From contig NC_014623.1 of the NCBI RefSeq assembly GCF_000165485.1, forward strand, positions 7,210,893-7,274,892: a stretch of 64,000 nt of DNA, in the 5' to 3' direction. This DNA comes from Stigmatella aurantiaca DW4/3-1. Its GTDB lineage: Bacteria; Myxococcota; Myxococcia; Myxococcales; Myxococcaceae. The notes under the pieces are model-generated. The model saw only the letters and a program-made list of their open reading frames with translations. It was not told the DNA's origin and ran no database searches. Positions 40,091-48,438 of the stretch are shown here, piece after piece; within the stretch, counting starts at the first letter, position 1; the number at the start of each line of letters is the position of its first letter. Both the position numbers and the translations under genes were made by a program.

Positions 40091-42247
40091 ATGCTCCCCC
40101 GCCTTCGGCCCGCCTCCCACCCCGGGCCCGATGCCCCCAACCCCCCCGAGCAGGGCGCCGCAAGCGCGCCTTCGCAATCCTCCCAGATGGCCTTCTGGCT
40201 CGGATGGGGAGCACTGCTCACACTCTCCTTCCTCGCGCGGGTGGCGAACTGGCGCCGCGTCTTCCTGGACGGGGCCGTGGAGCTGATCCCCACCGACTCG
40301 CATTACTACGTCCGCTACGCCCTGCTGCAGCAGCACGCCTTCCCGTTCTTCGACCGGTTCGATCCCTACATCAGCTTTCCCAGCGGGGCCTCCATCATCT
40401 GGCCGCCGCTGCACACCTGGCTGGTGGCCCTGTTCCTCGCGCTCGGGCCCTCGGATCCCGAGCGGGCCGCGGCCTGGGTGGGCCCCGGGCTCGCGCTCGT
40501 GGAACTGGGGCTGCTCACGCTCCTGGCGCGGCGGTGGCTCGGCGGAGAAGTAGCGCTGGGCGCGCTCGTGCTGATGGCGCTCGTGCCCGCGGCGGTCGCC
40601 TCGGGCTCGCTGGGCAACGCGGATCACCACGTCCACGAGCTGACCCTGTCCGCCCTCGCCGCGCTCCTGCTCGGCCGGGCCCTGGTCCAAGGCTCCCCCC
40701 GGCTGGGAGCAATGGCCGGGGTGGCCCTGGGACTCGGACGGATGTTCACCACCACGAGCTTCACGTTGGTGCCCGGCATGGCCGCCGCCATTCCCCTGGC
40801 GGCCCTGCTCGCCCGAAGCGCGCCCGGGGCCGCCAGCCGCGTGGGTCTGGCCGCCGGGGCGGGGCTCGCGCTGGCCCAGGGGCTCGCCGTGCTCTGGTTT
40901 GGTGCCCCCACATCCCTGGCCTACTACGACATCTCGCTCTTCCAGCCCCTCTTCGGCCTGTGCCTGTTCGGAGCGGGGGCCGGTGTGGCGGCCCTGCTGG
41001 AGCACCGCCGGAGTTGGCCCCTGCCCCTGGCCCTCGCGGCCCTCTGCGCCCTGCCCCTCGCGGCGGAAGTCGCCCGCGCCTTCGGACACCTCGCGCACCA
41101 GGATCCCCTCCTCAACATCGTCTCCGAATCCATCCCGCTCTGGAGGAACCGGACCTTTGCCCGGCAGCTGCTGGGGGCGATGTGCTTGCTGCTGCCCCTG
41201 GGCCTCGTGGCGGCCTCCGTCCGGCTCTGGCGCGAGCGCGACCTGATGACGGCCACCCTCGTGGCGAGCACCCTGCCCCTCATCGGCGCCTCGCTGCTCC
41301 AGGCCCGCTTCACCCAGCCCCTGCTGGGCAGTGGCGCGTTGCTCACCGCCGCGGGGCTCGGCTGGGCGCTGCGCCAGGCATCTCCACGCATCCGCCATGT
41401 GTCCTATGCCCTGCTCGGGCTGGTGGGACTGTCCCTGCTGGCCTCCCTCCTCCCCCTCCGGCGGGCCTCGGCGCCCACGGACGAGGGCCTCATCCGCTCC
41501 ACCCTCGCCTGGATGCGAACGCACACCCCGCCCCCGTCTTCCGCCTGGGACACCCGGGTGCCTCCGGCCTATGGCGTGGTGGCCTACTTCAACCTGGGCC
41601 ACCTGCTGGCGCTCTGGGCCGAGCGCCCCGCGGTGGCCACCCCCTTTTCCCAGGTGCCCGAGCACGTCCAGGCCAACCTCGCGGCCACCGAGGTGCTCAG
41701 CGCCGAGGAGGACGAGACCGCCTATGCGCGGGCACACGCCCTCTCCACGCGCTACCTGTTGCTCATCCCCATCGAGTACTTCCTCGGACGGCTGAAGGTG
41801 CCTCCCAGCCAGACGGTGCATGACTGGCTGCTGGAGCACGCGGGCATGGGCCAGGGCCGCCGGACCGCCAGCAGCCATTTCCGGCTCATCCACGAGTCCA
41901 CGGAGCCGCGCCCCGGCAACCCCTCGCTTCCCTACGCGCGCCTCTTCGAGATCGTCCCCGGCGCGGAGCTCCGAGGACACTGCGCTCCCGGCGCCTCGGT
42001 GTCCGCGCGGCTGGTGCTGACCACCCCCCGGGGTACGACCTTGAACTACACCCCTCAGACCACCGCCGACGCCCAGGGGGCCTTTTCCCTTCGCGTGGCC
42101 TACCCCACCGATGGAGACACGAAGGTGTCGGAGGTGCGCGCCACGGCGCCCTACGAGGTGACGTGCGAAGGAGGCGACACCACCGCCTCCGTCCCCGAGG
42201 CGGCCGTGCGCGAAGGGACGGCGCTCGACCTCGATCGGATGCGGTGA
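40091..42247 (+). CDS. STT3-like oligosaccharyltransferase / membrane glycosyltransferase
   Basis: A 718-residue membrane protein with about 11-13 spans followed by a periplasmic C-terminal part of about 260 residues. The first loop has TDSHYYVRYAL (acidic DxD-like site), GNADHHVHELTLSAL resembles the second acidic site of STT3/AglB, and AWDTRVPPAYGVVAYFNLG is in the position of the WWDYG signature. This points to a polyprenyl-linked glycan transferase, but the WWD motif is not intact. The ATG at 40091 is used; ATG at 40187 is an alternative and neither has a strong ribosome-binding site. The frame is open to 38807 only as antisense shadow. Confidence 0.75.
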   Translation: MLPRLRPASHPGPDAPNPPEQGAASAPSQSSQMAFWLGWGALLTLSFLARVANWRRVFLDGAVELIPTDSHYYVRYALLQQHAFPFFDRFDPYISFPSGASIIWPPLHTWLVALFLALGPSDPERAAAWVGPGLALVELGLLTLLARRWLGGEVALGALVLMALVPAAVASGSLGNADHHVHELTLSALAALLLGRALVQGSPRLGAMAGVALGLGRMFTTTSFTLVPGMAAAIPLAALLARSAPGAASRVGLAAGAGLALAQGLAVLWFGAPTSLAYYDISLFQPLFGLCLFGAGAGVAALLEHRRSWPLPLALAALCALPLAAEVARAFGHLAHQDPLLNIVSESIPLWRNRTFARQLLGAMCLLLPLGLVAASVRLWRERDLMTATLVASTLPLIGASLLQARFTQPLLGSGALLTAAGLGWALRQASPRIRHVSYALLGLVGLSLLASLLPLRRASAPTDEGLIRSTLAWMRTHTPPPSSAWDTRVPPAYGVVAYFNLGHLLALWAERPAVATPFSQVPEHVQANLAATEVLSAEEDETAYARAHALSTRYLLLIPIEYFLGRLKVPPSQTVHDWLLEHAGMGQGRRTASSHFRLIHESTEPRPGNPSLPYARLFEIVPGAELRGHCAPGASVSARLVLTTPRGTTLNYTPQTTADAQGAFSLRVAYPTDGDTKVSEVRATAPYEVTCEGGDTTASVPEAAVREGTALDLDRMR

Positions 42248-42276
42248 GCGCCGCACGCCTGTGCTCCCCCCAATGA

Positions 42277-42308
42277 AAAAGAGCGGCCTCCCGAAGGAGC
42301 CGCTCTTT
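42277..42308. terminator. Bidirectional terminator between STT3-like and pilin genes
   Basis: An imperfect hairpin (AAAGAGCGGCCTCC, loop CGAA, GGAGCCGCTCTTT with one bulged base) is flanked by A-run and T-run, so it can end both convergent transcripts. Confidence 0.8.
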
Positions 42309-42332
42309 CCCACCAGCGCTCGGCCCAACTCC

Positions 42333-42587
42333 TTAGTAGGAGTTCTCCTGAGCGAAGTTCTTGATGTTCTTGTTGTGCAGCGCGTCCGTGGTCTCCTGCG
42401 TCTGGACCTCGTAGTTGTCGTTGCCAGCGAGCGCGCTGGCCGAGGCGCCGAACAGCTTGCGGACGTTGTCGCCAAAGAGGGTGATGACGCCGATCGCCGC
42501 GATGGCAATCAGGGCAACGATGATGATGTACTCGGTCATGCCCTGGCCACGGGCCTTGCGGAACTGCTTGCGGGTCATCGCCTTCAT
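42333..42587 (-). CDS. Flp-family type IVb pilin
   Basis: An 84-residue prepilin. The predicted peptidase site is Gly14/Gln15 with Glu at +5 (RGQGMTEYIIIVALIAIA), the G-x4-E-Y arrangement of Flp pilins, followed by a single hydrophobic helix (about 20-38) and a short hydrophilic tail. The ATG at 42587 has AGGAG 7 bases upstream. Type IVb pilins form Tad/Flp fibres or act as minor subunits. No tad, cpa or rcp genes are in the window. It is divergent from mrpA with 288 bases between. Confidence 0.87.
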   Translation of the reverse strand: MKAMTRKQFRKARGQGMTEYIIIVALIAIAAIGVITLFGDNVRKLFGASASALAGNDNYEVQTQETTDALHNKNIKNFAQENSY

Positions 42588-42875
42588 GGGGGACTCCTGG
42601 GGGGTTGAATGGAAGGGGGGACAACAGCCCCGGGTGCTGCGAGGGTGTGCGGACACTAGAGGGCTCATTCCCACAGGTCTATCCGTCATCGGGAGGATGC
42701 CCCCGAAAGGCATGTAACTCCGGTACCTTGCGCTCGCGGAGAAAGCCCTCCGGCCCTCTGAATCCGGTAATCTCGCGGGAGCGGCGGGAAGCACGAAACA
42801 AGATGTTACATGGCGCCACAGGCTCCAGGCAGGGGACAGCCTGGAACCCAAATCGTTAAGGTCCCGAACCGACCT

Positions 42876-43850
42876 ATGAACGCTCTGCTCCTGCAAGCCG
42901 TGCAGCTCGCCTGGTCCCCTGGCCTGCGGGTGACCGTTGTCGACGGGGACAGCTCCACCGTCCTCCGGCGCCCCGCGGCGGAGTTGGTGGATACCCCCCT
43001 GCACGTGGCGCTCGGCATCTCGCCGGAGCGGGCCCGGGACTTGAACGCCCTGGCCCAGGAGAACCGCCACGCCGTGGAGTTCCTCTCCGCCCAGTTCGGA
43101 TCCGGGGAGCCCACCTCGCTGCGGCTGGTGCTCGGCCTGAGCGAGGGGGCGCCCGCCGCCGCCATCCTGGACCTGAACGCCCTGCTCATCGGGGCCCCGC
43201 CCGTCCAGATTTCGGGCCTCTCGTCCTCGCTCAGCCATGAAATCCGCAACCCGCTCAGCTCCGTGAAGATGGCGGTGCAGACACTCCAGCGGAACACGGG
43301 CCTGTCGGACCGGGACAAGCGCCGCCTGACGATCGCCAACCGGGAGATCCGCACCATGGAGCGGATGCTCTGGATGCTGTCCGAGTACGGCCGCGACAGC
43401 GTGCCCAACCTGGACTCCCACCCCCTGCGCTCCGTCCTCCAGGAGGCCCAGACCATGGTGGCCCCGGAGCTCGCCGAGCGCCGCATCGAGCTGAACATCG
43501 AAGAGGACCCCGAGCTGCCCCGGGCCCGGGTGGACTCCCTGCGGCTGCGGCCCGTGCTTGCTCAGTTGCTGCTCAACATTGCCATGGGCCAGCCCGAGGG
43601 CTCTCAGGTCCAGGTGCACCTGCGCGCCAGCCCCACCGGCCAGGCCCAGCTTCTGCTGAAGGATCCCGTGGCGGCCCTGCCCCCGGAGGAGCGCGCCACC
43701 CTGTTCGAGCCCTTCGGCTCGCGGCTGGCGCACGGCGCGGGGCTCTCCCTTGCCGCCCTCCGGCGTGTCATGCTCAACCAGGGGGGTGCCGTGTCCGCCG
43801 AGGGAAGTGCCGAGCCCGGAATGGTGTTTACACTCACCTTCGCCGTGTGA
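42876..43850 (+). CDS. mrpA: MrpA-like cytoplasmic sensor histidine kinase
   Basis: MrpA is the sensor partner of the NtrC-like regulator MrpB in myxobacterial development. This 324-residue protein has no membrane span, an N-terminal domain without recognisable motifs, the phospho-acceptor His121 in SSSLSHEIRNPLSS, an N-box LLLNIAMG and a reduced ATP-binding part (GAGLSLAALRRVM). The ATP site lacks some of the usual glycine boxes. The call rests on gene order (kinase, sigma-54 activator, CRP-family protein) and on the strong match of mrpC. Start 42876 is tentative; 42810 is possible. Confidence 0.85.
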   Translation: MNALLLQAVQLAWSPGLRVTVVDGDSSTVLRRPAAELVDTPLHVALGISPERARDLNALAQENRHAVEFLSAQFGSGEPTSLRLVLGLSEGAPAAAILDLNALLIGAPPVQISGLSSSLSHEIRNPLSSVKMAVQTLQRNTGLSDRDKRRLTIANREIRTMERMLWMLSEYGRDSVPNLDSHPLRSVLQEAQTMVAPELAERRIELNIEEDPELPRARVDSLRLRPVLAQLLLNIAMGQPEGSQVQVHLRASPTGQAQLLLKDPVAALPPEERATLFEPFGSRLAHGAGLSLAALRRVMLNQGGAVSAEGSAEPGMVFTLTFAV

Positions 43851-43859
43851 GTGAGTCGC

Positions 43860-45302
43860 ATGGAGACCCTTCTCATCATCGATGACGACGTGGGCCTCCT
43901 GGAGAACCTCCAGATGCACTTCGAGGAGATCCTTCAGGATGACACGCCGCGTTATAACGTGGTGACGGCCACCAGCGCCGCCATGGGGCTGAAGGCGGCC
44001 CAGGAGTCCATGCCCAGCGTGGTCATCCTGGACATGATGCTGCCGGACCGCAGCGGCCTGGAAATCATCGAGGAGATGAAGACGCTGTGTGGGGACGCGC
44101 GCATCATCCTCGTCACCGCGCACCACGACATGGAGACGACGATCCGGGCCATGAAGGCCGGGGCGTTCGACTACATCCACAAGCCCTTCCCGGATCCCGC
44201 CGCCCTGGATCTGGTGGTGGAGCGGGCGCTGGAGTACCGGCAGCTGTCGCGGCGGGCCGCGTCGGTGAATGTGGAGAACGCGGCGGCGCGCCTGGGCGAC
44301 ATCGTCGGCACCAGCCCGCTGATGCAGCAGTTGGTGAAGGAGATCGGCAAGGTCACCAGCAGCCACGCCACGGTGCTCATCAACGGGGAGAGCGGCACGG
44401 GCAAGGAGCTGTTCGCCCGTGTCATCCACAACTACTCCTATGACGAGGCCAAGCCCTTCATCGGCATCAACTGCTCGGCCATCGTGGACACGCTGCTGGA
44501 GAGCGAGCTGTTCGGCCACGAGAAGGGCTCGTTCACCGGCGCCACCAGCACCAAGCAGGGCAAGTTCGAGCTGGCCGAGGACGGCACCGTCTTCCTGGAC
44601 GAGATCGGCGACATGTCGCTGATGCTCCAGGCCAAGCTCTTGCGCGTGCTCCAAGAGCGCGAGTTCGAGCGCGTGGGCGGCGTCAAGCGCATCAAGCTGC
44701 GTGCGCGCGTCATCGCCGCCACCCACCGCACCCTCTCGGAGGAGGTGGCCACGGGCCGCTTCCGCGAGGACCTTTACCAGCGCCTCAAGGTCATCACCCT
44801 CCAAATCCCCCCTCTGCGGGAGCGGCGCGAGGACATCCCCCTGCTGGTGCACCACCTGTTGGAGCGCATCAACGAGAAGGTGCACAAGCGCGTGCTCCGG
44901 GTCCCTCCAGAGGTGCTGGAGCACCTGACCCGGCTGCCCTGGCGCGGCAACGTGCGCGAGTTGGAGAACGTCCTCACCCGGGCCGTGGTGCTCGCCCCCG
45001 GCGAGGTGCTGCTGGGCGGGGACCTGCCCGCCCTCGAGCCCTCCCCCCTGTTGCCGGAGTCTGGACGGACCCAGGCCTCCCCCGGCCCCCTCTTCACGGC
45101 CCCGCCCGTGGATGACGCCAGCCAGATTCCCACTTTGGAAGAAGCCGAACGCGTGCTCATCCAACGCGCCATGGCCGTGACCAAGGGGCACAAGGGCAAG
45201 ACGTGCCAGATTCTGGGAATCAGCCGCCCAACTCTTGAGAGAAAACTCCAGAAATACGCGCTTTCCCAGCCAACCACCTCGTCCTTGGGTGGACAGGGGT
45301 AG
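43860..45302 (+). CDS. mrpB: MrpB-like NtrC-family sigma-54 activator
   Basis: A 480-residue enhancer-binding response regulator. Receiver domain (1-125) with the phospho-Asp58 in VVILDMMLPD and HKPF; AAA+ domain (about 150-385) with GESGTGKE near 176-183, ELFGHEKGSFTGAT (the sigma-54 contact loop, here GSFTGA) near 223-228, and WRGNVRELENVL; C-terminal helix-turn-helix (TCQILGISRPTLERKLQKY). It activates mrpC from a sigma-54 promoter in Myxococcus xanthus. Nine bases after the mrpA stop; GTG at 43851 is an alternative start. Confidence 0.93.
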   Translation: METLLIIDDDVGLLENLQMHFEEILQDDTPRYNVVTATSAAMGLKAAQESMPSVVILDMMLPDRSGLEIIEEMKTLCGDARIILVTAHHDMETTIRAMKAGAFDYIHKPFPDPAALDLVVERALEYRQLSRRAASVNVENAAARLGDIVGTSPLMQQLVKEIGKVTSSHATVLINGESGTGKELFARVIHNYSYDEAKPFIGINCSAIVDTLLESELFGHEKGSFTGATSTKQGKFELAEDGTVFLDEIGDMSLMLQAKLLRVLQEREFERVGGVKRIKLRARVIAATHRTLSEEVATGRFREDLYQRLKVITLQIPPLRERREDIPLLVHHLLERINEKVHKRVLRVPPEVLEHLTRLPWRGNVRELENVLTRAVVLAPGEVLLGGDLPALEPSPLLPESGRTQASPGPLFTAPPVDDASQIPTLEEAERVLIQRAMAVTKGHKGKTCQILGISRPTLERKLQKYALSQPTTSSLGGQG

Positions 45303-45365
45303 TGTTGTCCCCCCAACGCGTCCTCCTGCCGACACTGTCCGACCTGGAACAGGCCGTCCCCAGAA

Positions 45366-45413
45366 TTGAACGTTCTGTTCACGTTGATCAGACTGTTTGA
45401 ACGTTCCGTTTCA
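45366..45413. promoter_or_regulatory. Tandem enhancer-like repeats upstream of mrpC
   Basis: Two copies of TTGAACGTTC (45366-45375 and 45397-45406, 31 bases apart) contain the palindrome GAACGTTC. They lie about 100-140 bases upstream of the sigma-54 promoter, the expected place for MrpB enhancer sites. A palindrome GACACTGTC also lies at 45331-45339. Confidence 0.65.
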
Positions 45414-45507
45414 AGTTTTGGACAGAGCGCCAGAGGAGGCGACGCCCTTTAGCGCTAAGTTCCCAGCATTCTTGGGTTTGTTGCCCCCGGAGCATTTCAT
45501 TCCCCTT

Positions 45508-45523
45508 TGGCACAATCCTTGGA
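45508..45523 (+). promoter_or_regulatory. Sigma-54 promoter of mrpC
   Basis: TGGCAC at 45508-45513 and TTGG at 45519-45522 have the exact -24/-12 spacing (TGGCAC-N5-TTGC consensus; only the final C differs). It is 61 bases upstream of the mrpC start. Confidence 0.8.
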
Positions 45524-45583
45524 GATGAGGTCCTGCGTTCGTTGCTCGGGATTCAGCCAACCCTCCGCTCGCAGGAGTCACTC

Positions 45584-46330
45584 ATGCACGGCTTCAACCG
45601 CCCCCTCGGCCCCATCGGTTCCAACGTTGTCGCTCCGCTGCAGACGACCAGCTCCGGGATGATGGTCACGGCCAACAAGATCGTTCCTGGCCAGGAATCG
45701 ATCGATTTCAAGGGCTACTTCAAGGTCGAATCCTTCCCCCACAACTCGGTCATCTACCGCTATGGGGACACGACCGACCGCGTGTACCTGCTCAAATCGG
45801 GCCGCGTGCGCCTGATGCGCGTGGGCAAGAATGGCACCCGCTCGGTGGTGAGCATCCTGCGCCCCGGGGAGATCTTCGGCGAGGTGTTCCGCCCCGAGGG
45901 CACCACCATCGAGGAGATGGCGATTGCCTCCGGCGAGGCGGAAGTGTGGAGCATCGAGGGCCGTGACTTCCGCGCGCAGCTCGAGGCGCGCCCCGCCCTG
46001 GCGCTGGATGTGGTGCGCGCCTACGCCGAGCGCGTGCGTGCGCTGCGCAAGCGCGTGCTGGGCCTGACCTTCAAGGAAGTCCCCGCGCGGCTGGCGGACA
46101 CCCTGCTGACGCTGGTCGAGGCGCACGGTGAGCGCTGCCCGCACGGCGGTGAGACGGACCTGCGCGGCATCACCCAGCAGGATCTCGCGGACCTGGTGGG
46201 CGCCTCGCGCTCCTTCGTCTCCACGCTCATCAACGAGATGAAGCGCGATGGCGTGCTGGGCAACGTCGGCCGCATCCTCTGCGTGCGCGACCAGAAGGCG
46301 CTGCGGAAGATCGCCGGCAAGGAGAAGTAA
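45584..46330 (+). CDS. mrpC: MrpC, CRP/FNR-family developmental transcription factor
   Basis: MrpC is the CRP-like regulator that activates fruA and other developmental genes in Myxococcus xanthus and represses its own transcription. The 248-residue protein starts MHGFNRPL as I remember the M. xanthus protein, with a cyclic-nucleotide-type beta barrel (SVIYRYGDTTDRVYLLKSG, SILRPGEIFGE) and a helix-turn-helix near the end (GITQQDLADLVGASRSFVSTLINEM). An internal Met26 matches the start of the truncated MrpC2 form. The ATG at 45584 has AGGAG 7 bases upstream. A good sigma-54 promoter and two enhancer-like repeats lie upstream. Confidence 0.95.
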   Translation: MHGFNRPLGPIGSNVVAPLQTTSSGMMVTANKIVPGQESIDFKGYFKVESFPHNSVIYRYGDTTDRVYLLKSGRVRLMRVGKNGTRSVVSILRPGEIFGEVFRPEGTTIEEMAIASGEAEVWSIEGRDFRAQLEARPALALDVVRAYAERVRALRKRVLGLTFKEVPARLADTLLTLVEAHGERCPHGGETDLRGITQQDLADLVGASRSFVSTLINEMKRDGVLGNVGRILCVRDQKALRKIAGKEK

Positions 46331-46482
46331 ACCCTCCTTTCGAGCACAACGAACACTCACGGGCTCGATCGCATGGTGCGGTCGGGCCCGTCGTGCGTTT
46401 CACGGCCCGGCATTCCTTTCCCCACCCCGTCCAGCGCGCCGCTATCCTCCCGCCTCGCCAAGCCACCCCGTACCCGGGCCTT

Positions 46483-48330
46483 ATGACCGTTCCAGCCGAG
46501 CCTTCTCCTCACCGCACGTACACCGAGCGCCGCGCCGCCACCCAATCGAGACTCGCGGACCTGGACCGGCTCAACGCCCGCTACGCGAACCTGCGGGGCC
46601 TGATCTTCGTGGCGGCGGCCATTGTCGGGGGGATGACCCTCTTTGGCCGGCTGCCCCGTGTCTATTGGTGGGGGGTTCTAGGCGCGGTGGCCGTCTATGC
46701 CGTGTTGGCCGTGCTGCACAACGCGGTCTTCCGCAAGGAAGCAAGGGAGCGGTTGTACGTAACGTTGAATGAGCGCGGGCTGGCCCGGCTGAGCGGCGCG
46801 TGGCGCGAGTTCGCCGAGCGGGGGGAACGGTTTCTGTCCCCCTCACATCTGTACACCCCAGACCTGGATGTTTTCGGGCAGGCCAGCCTCTTCCAGCTCT
46901 TGAACGAAACGGCGACCCGGGCTGGAGAAGAGCGGCTCGCCTCCTGGCTGTCCGCCCCGGCCGACGCCGACACCGTCGTCACGCGGCAGGGGGCGGCACG
47001 GGAGCTGTCGTCTCAAGTCGCCTTCCGGCAAGACTTGTGCGTGGAGGCGCGCATCGTGTCCCGAGAAAAAGCGGACCCGCGCCTCTTCATTCAGTGGGCC
47101 GAGTCGGGCCCCGCGCTTCAGTCCATCCGCTGGTCCCGGCCGCTGGCCCTCCTCCTGCCGCCCATCACCCTGACGCTCTACGTGCTCGGTCAGCTGACCC
47201 TCGTGCCGGGCTGGTCCTGGTGGATCGGCCTCTTCGCGCAACTCGGCGTGGTGCTGGCCACCAAGGGGGCCCTGCGGCAGATGGAGGAGCGCCTGTCCGC
47301 GGGAGAAAATGGCTTCGCGCGCTATGCCCCCCTCTTCGCCCGGATCGAAGGGCAACCCGTCCAGCACCCGCTGCTCCAGCGCCTCCAGGCGGGGCTCCAG
47401 CGGCCGGGCGAGGCGCCCGTCTCCACACACTTCCACCGCTTCAGCCGACTCTACTCCTTCGTCGAGTTCAAGCGGCACCAGTTCCACCCGGTGGTGCACC
47501 TGTTCACCCTCTGGGACATCCACGCCCTGTTCCCGCTGGAAGCCTGGCGCGAGAAGCACGGCGCCCAGGTGCGGCACTGGTTCGAGGCCCTCGCGGAGTG
47601 GGAAGCGCTCTCGTGCCTCGCGGGCTTCGCGCACGACCGGCCGGACTTCACCTGGCCCACCCTCGTGCAGGAGGGCCCCCGCGTGGAGGCCCAGGCGCTG
47701 GGCCACCCGCTGCTGGACAACCCCGTCCCCAACGATGTGTCCCTGCCGGGGCCGCGCCACGCGCTGCTCATCACCGGCTCCAACATGTCTGGGAAGACGA
47801 CCCTGATGCGGGCGGTGGGCGCCAACGTGGTGCTGGCGCTGGCTGGGGCCCCCGTGTGTGCGCGCACGTTCACCCTGTCCCCACTTCATGCACTCACCAG
47901 CATGCGCGTGAAGGACTCGCTGGAGCGCGGCGTGTCTTACTTCTACGCCGAGGTGCAGCGCATCAAGGCGGTGCTGGACGCGGCGGCGGCGGCCAAGGGC
48001 CAGGCGCTGTTCCTGCTGGATGAAATCCTCCTGGGCACGAACACGCGCGAGCGGCAAATCGCCTCCCGCGAGGTGCTGCGGCTGTTGTTGAGCACGGGGG
48101 CGTGCGGCGCGGTCACGACGCATGACCTGTCCCTGGCGGTGCTGGCGGACGAGCCCGGTGCCCACGTGGTGAACGTCCACTTCCGGGACCACCTGGAAGA
48201 CGGAAAAATGGTGTTTGACTACACCTTGCGTCAGGGCGTGGTGGACACCACCAACGCGCTCCGGGTGCTGCGCATGGCAGGCGTTCCGGTGACCGAGACC
48301 GAGGAGCCCGCCCCACCTCCCGGGGCCTGA
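46483..48330 (+). CDS. Membrane-anchored MutS-like ATPase
   Basis: A 615-residue protein with four N-terminal-half hydrophobic segments (LIFVAAAIVGGMTLF, WGVLGAVAVYAVLAVL, LALLLPPITLTLYVLG, WWIGLFAQLGVVLA) and a C-terminal MutS ATPase domain: Walker A GSNMSGKTTLMRAVG, signature VKDSLERGVSYFYAEV, Walker B ALFLLDEILLGTNTRER. The mismatch-recognition domain I of MutS is absent, so it is a MutS-related ATPase, not the classical repair MutS. Function unknown. The start at 46483 is the most likely ATG; an upstream frame from 46393 is open. Confidence 0.85.
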   Translation: MTVPAEPSPHRTYTERRAATQSRLADLDRLNARYANLRGLIFVAAAIVGGMTLFGRLPRVYWWGVLGAVAVYAVLAVLHNAVFRKEARERLYVTLNERGLARLSGAWREFAERGERFLSPSHLYTPDLDVFGQASLFQLLNETATRAGEERLASWLSAPADADTVVTRQGAARELSSQVAFRQDLCVEARIVSREKADPRLFIQWAESGPALQSIRWSRPLALLLPPITLTLYVLGQLTLVPGWSWWIGLFAQLGVVLATKGALRQMEERLSAGENGFARYAPLFARIEGQPVQHPLLQRLQAGLQRPGEAPVSTHFHRFSRLYSFVEFKRHQFHPVVHLFTLWDIHALFPLEAWREKHGAQVRHWFEALAEWEALSCLAGFAHDRPDFTWPTLVQEGPRVEAQALGHPLLDNPVPNDVSLPGPRHALLITGSNMSGKTTLMRAVGANVVLALAGAPVCARTFTLSPLHALTSMRVKDSLERGVSYFYAEVQRIKAVLDAAAAAKGQALFLLDEILLGTNTRERQIASREVLRLLLSTGACGAVTTHDLSLAVLADEPGAHVVNVHFRDHLEDGKMVFDYTLRQGVVDTTNALRVLRMAGVPVTETEEPAPPPGA

Positions 48331-48438
48331 GGTTCCGGGGCCGTCTGGCGAAAACTTCCAACTCCTGGGAAAATCGCCCCCTGGGCTCCCGGCTCCTCGG
48401 TTTTTAGGACCTATGGGAGCCCTCCAAGGGGGGGAGCC

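Noticed and set aside
42333-45335. A 1000-residue open frame on the minus strand
   Set aside because: Only its last 84 codons (the pilin) are real. The rest is antisense to mrpA and mrpB, whose motifs are unambiguous, and its translation is low-complexity His/Gly/Leu-rich.
45331-45339. GACACTGTC as an MrpC autorepression site
   Set aside because: The palindrome is suggestive, but it is too short and single to call a binding site without binding data.
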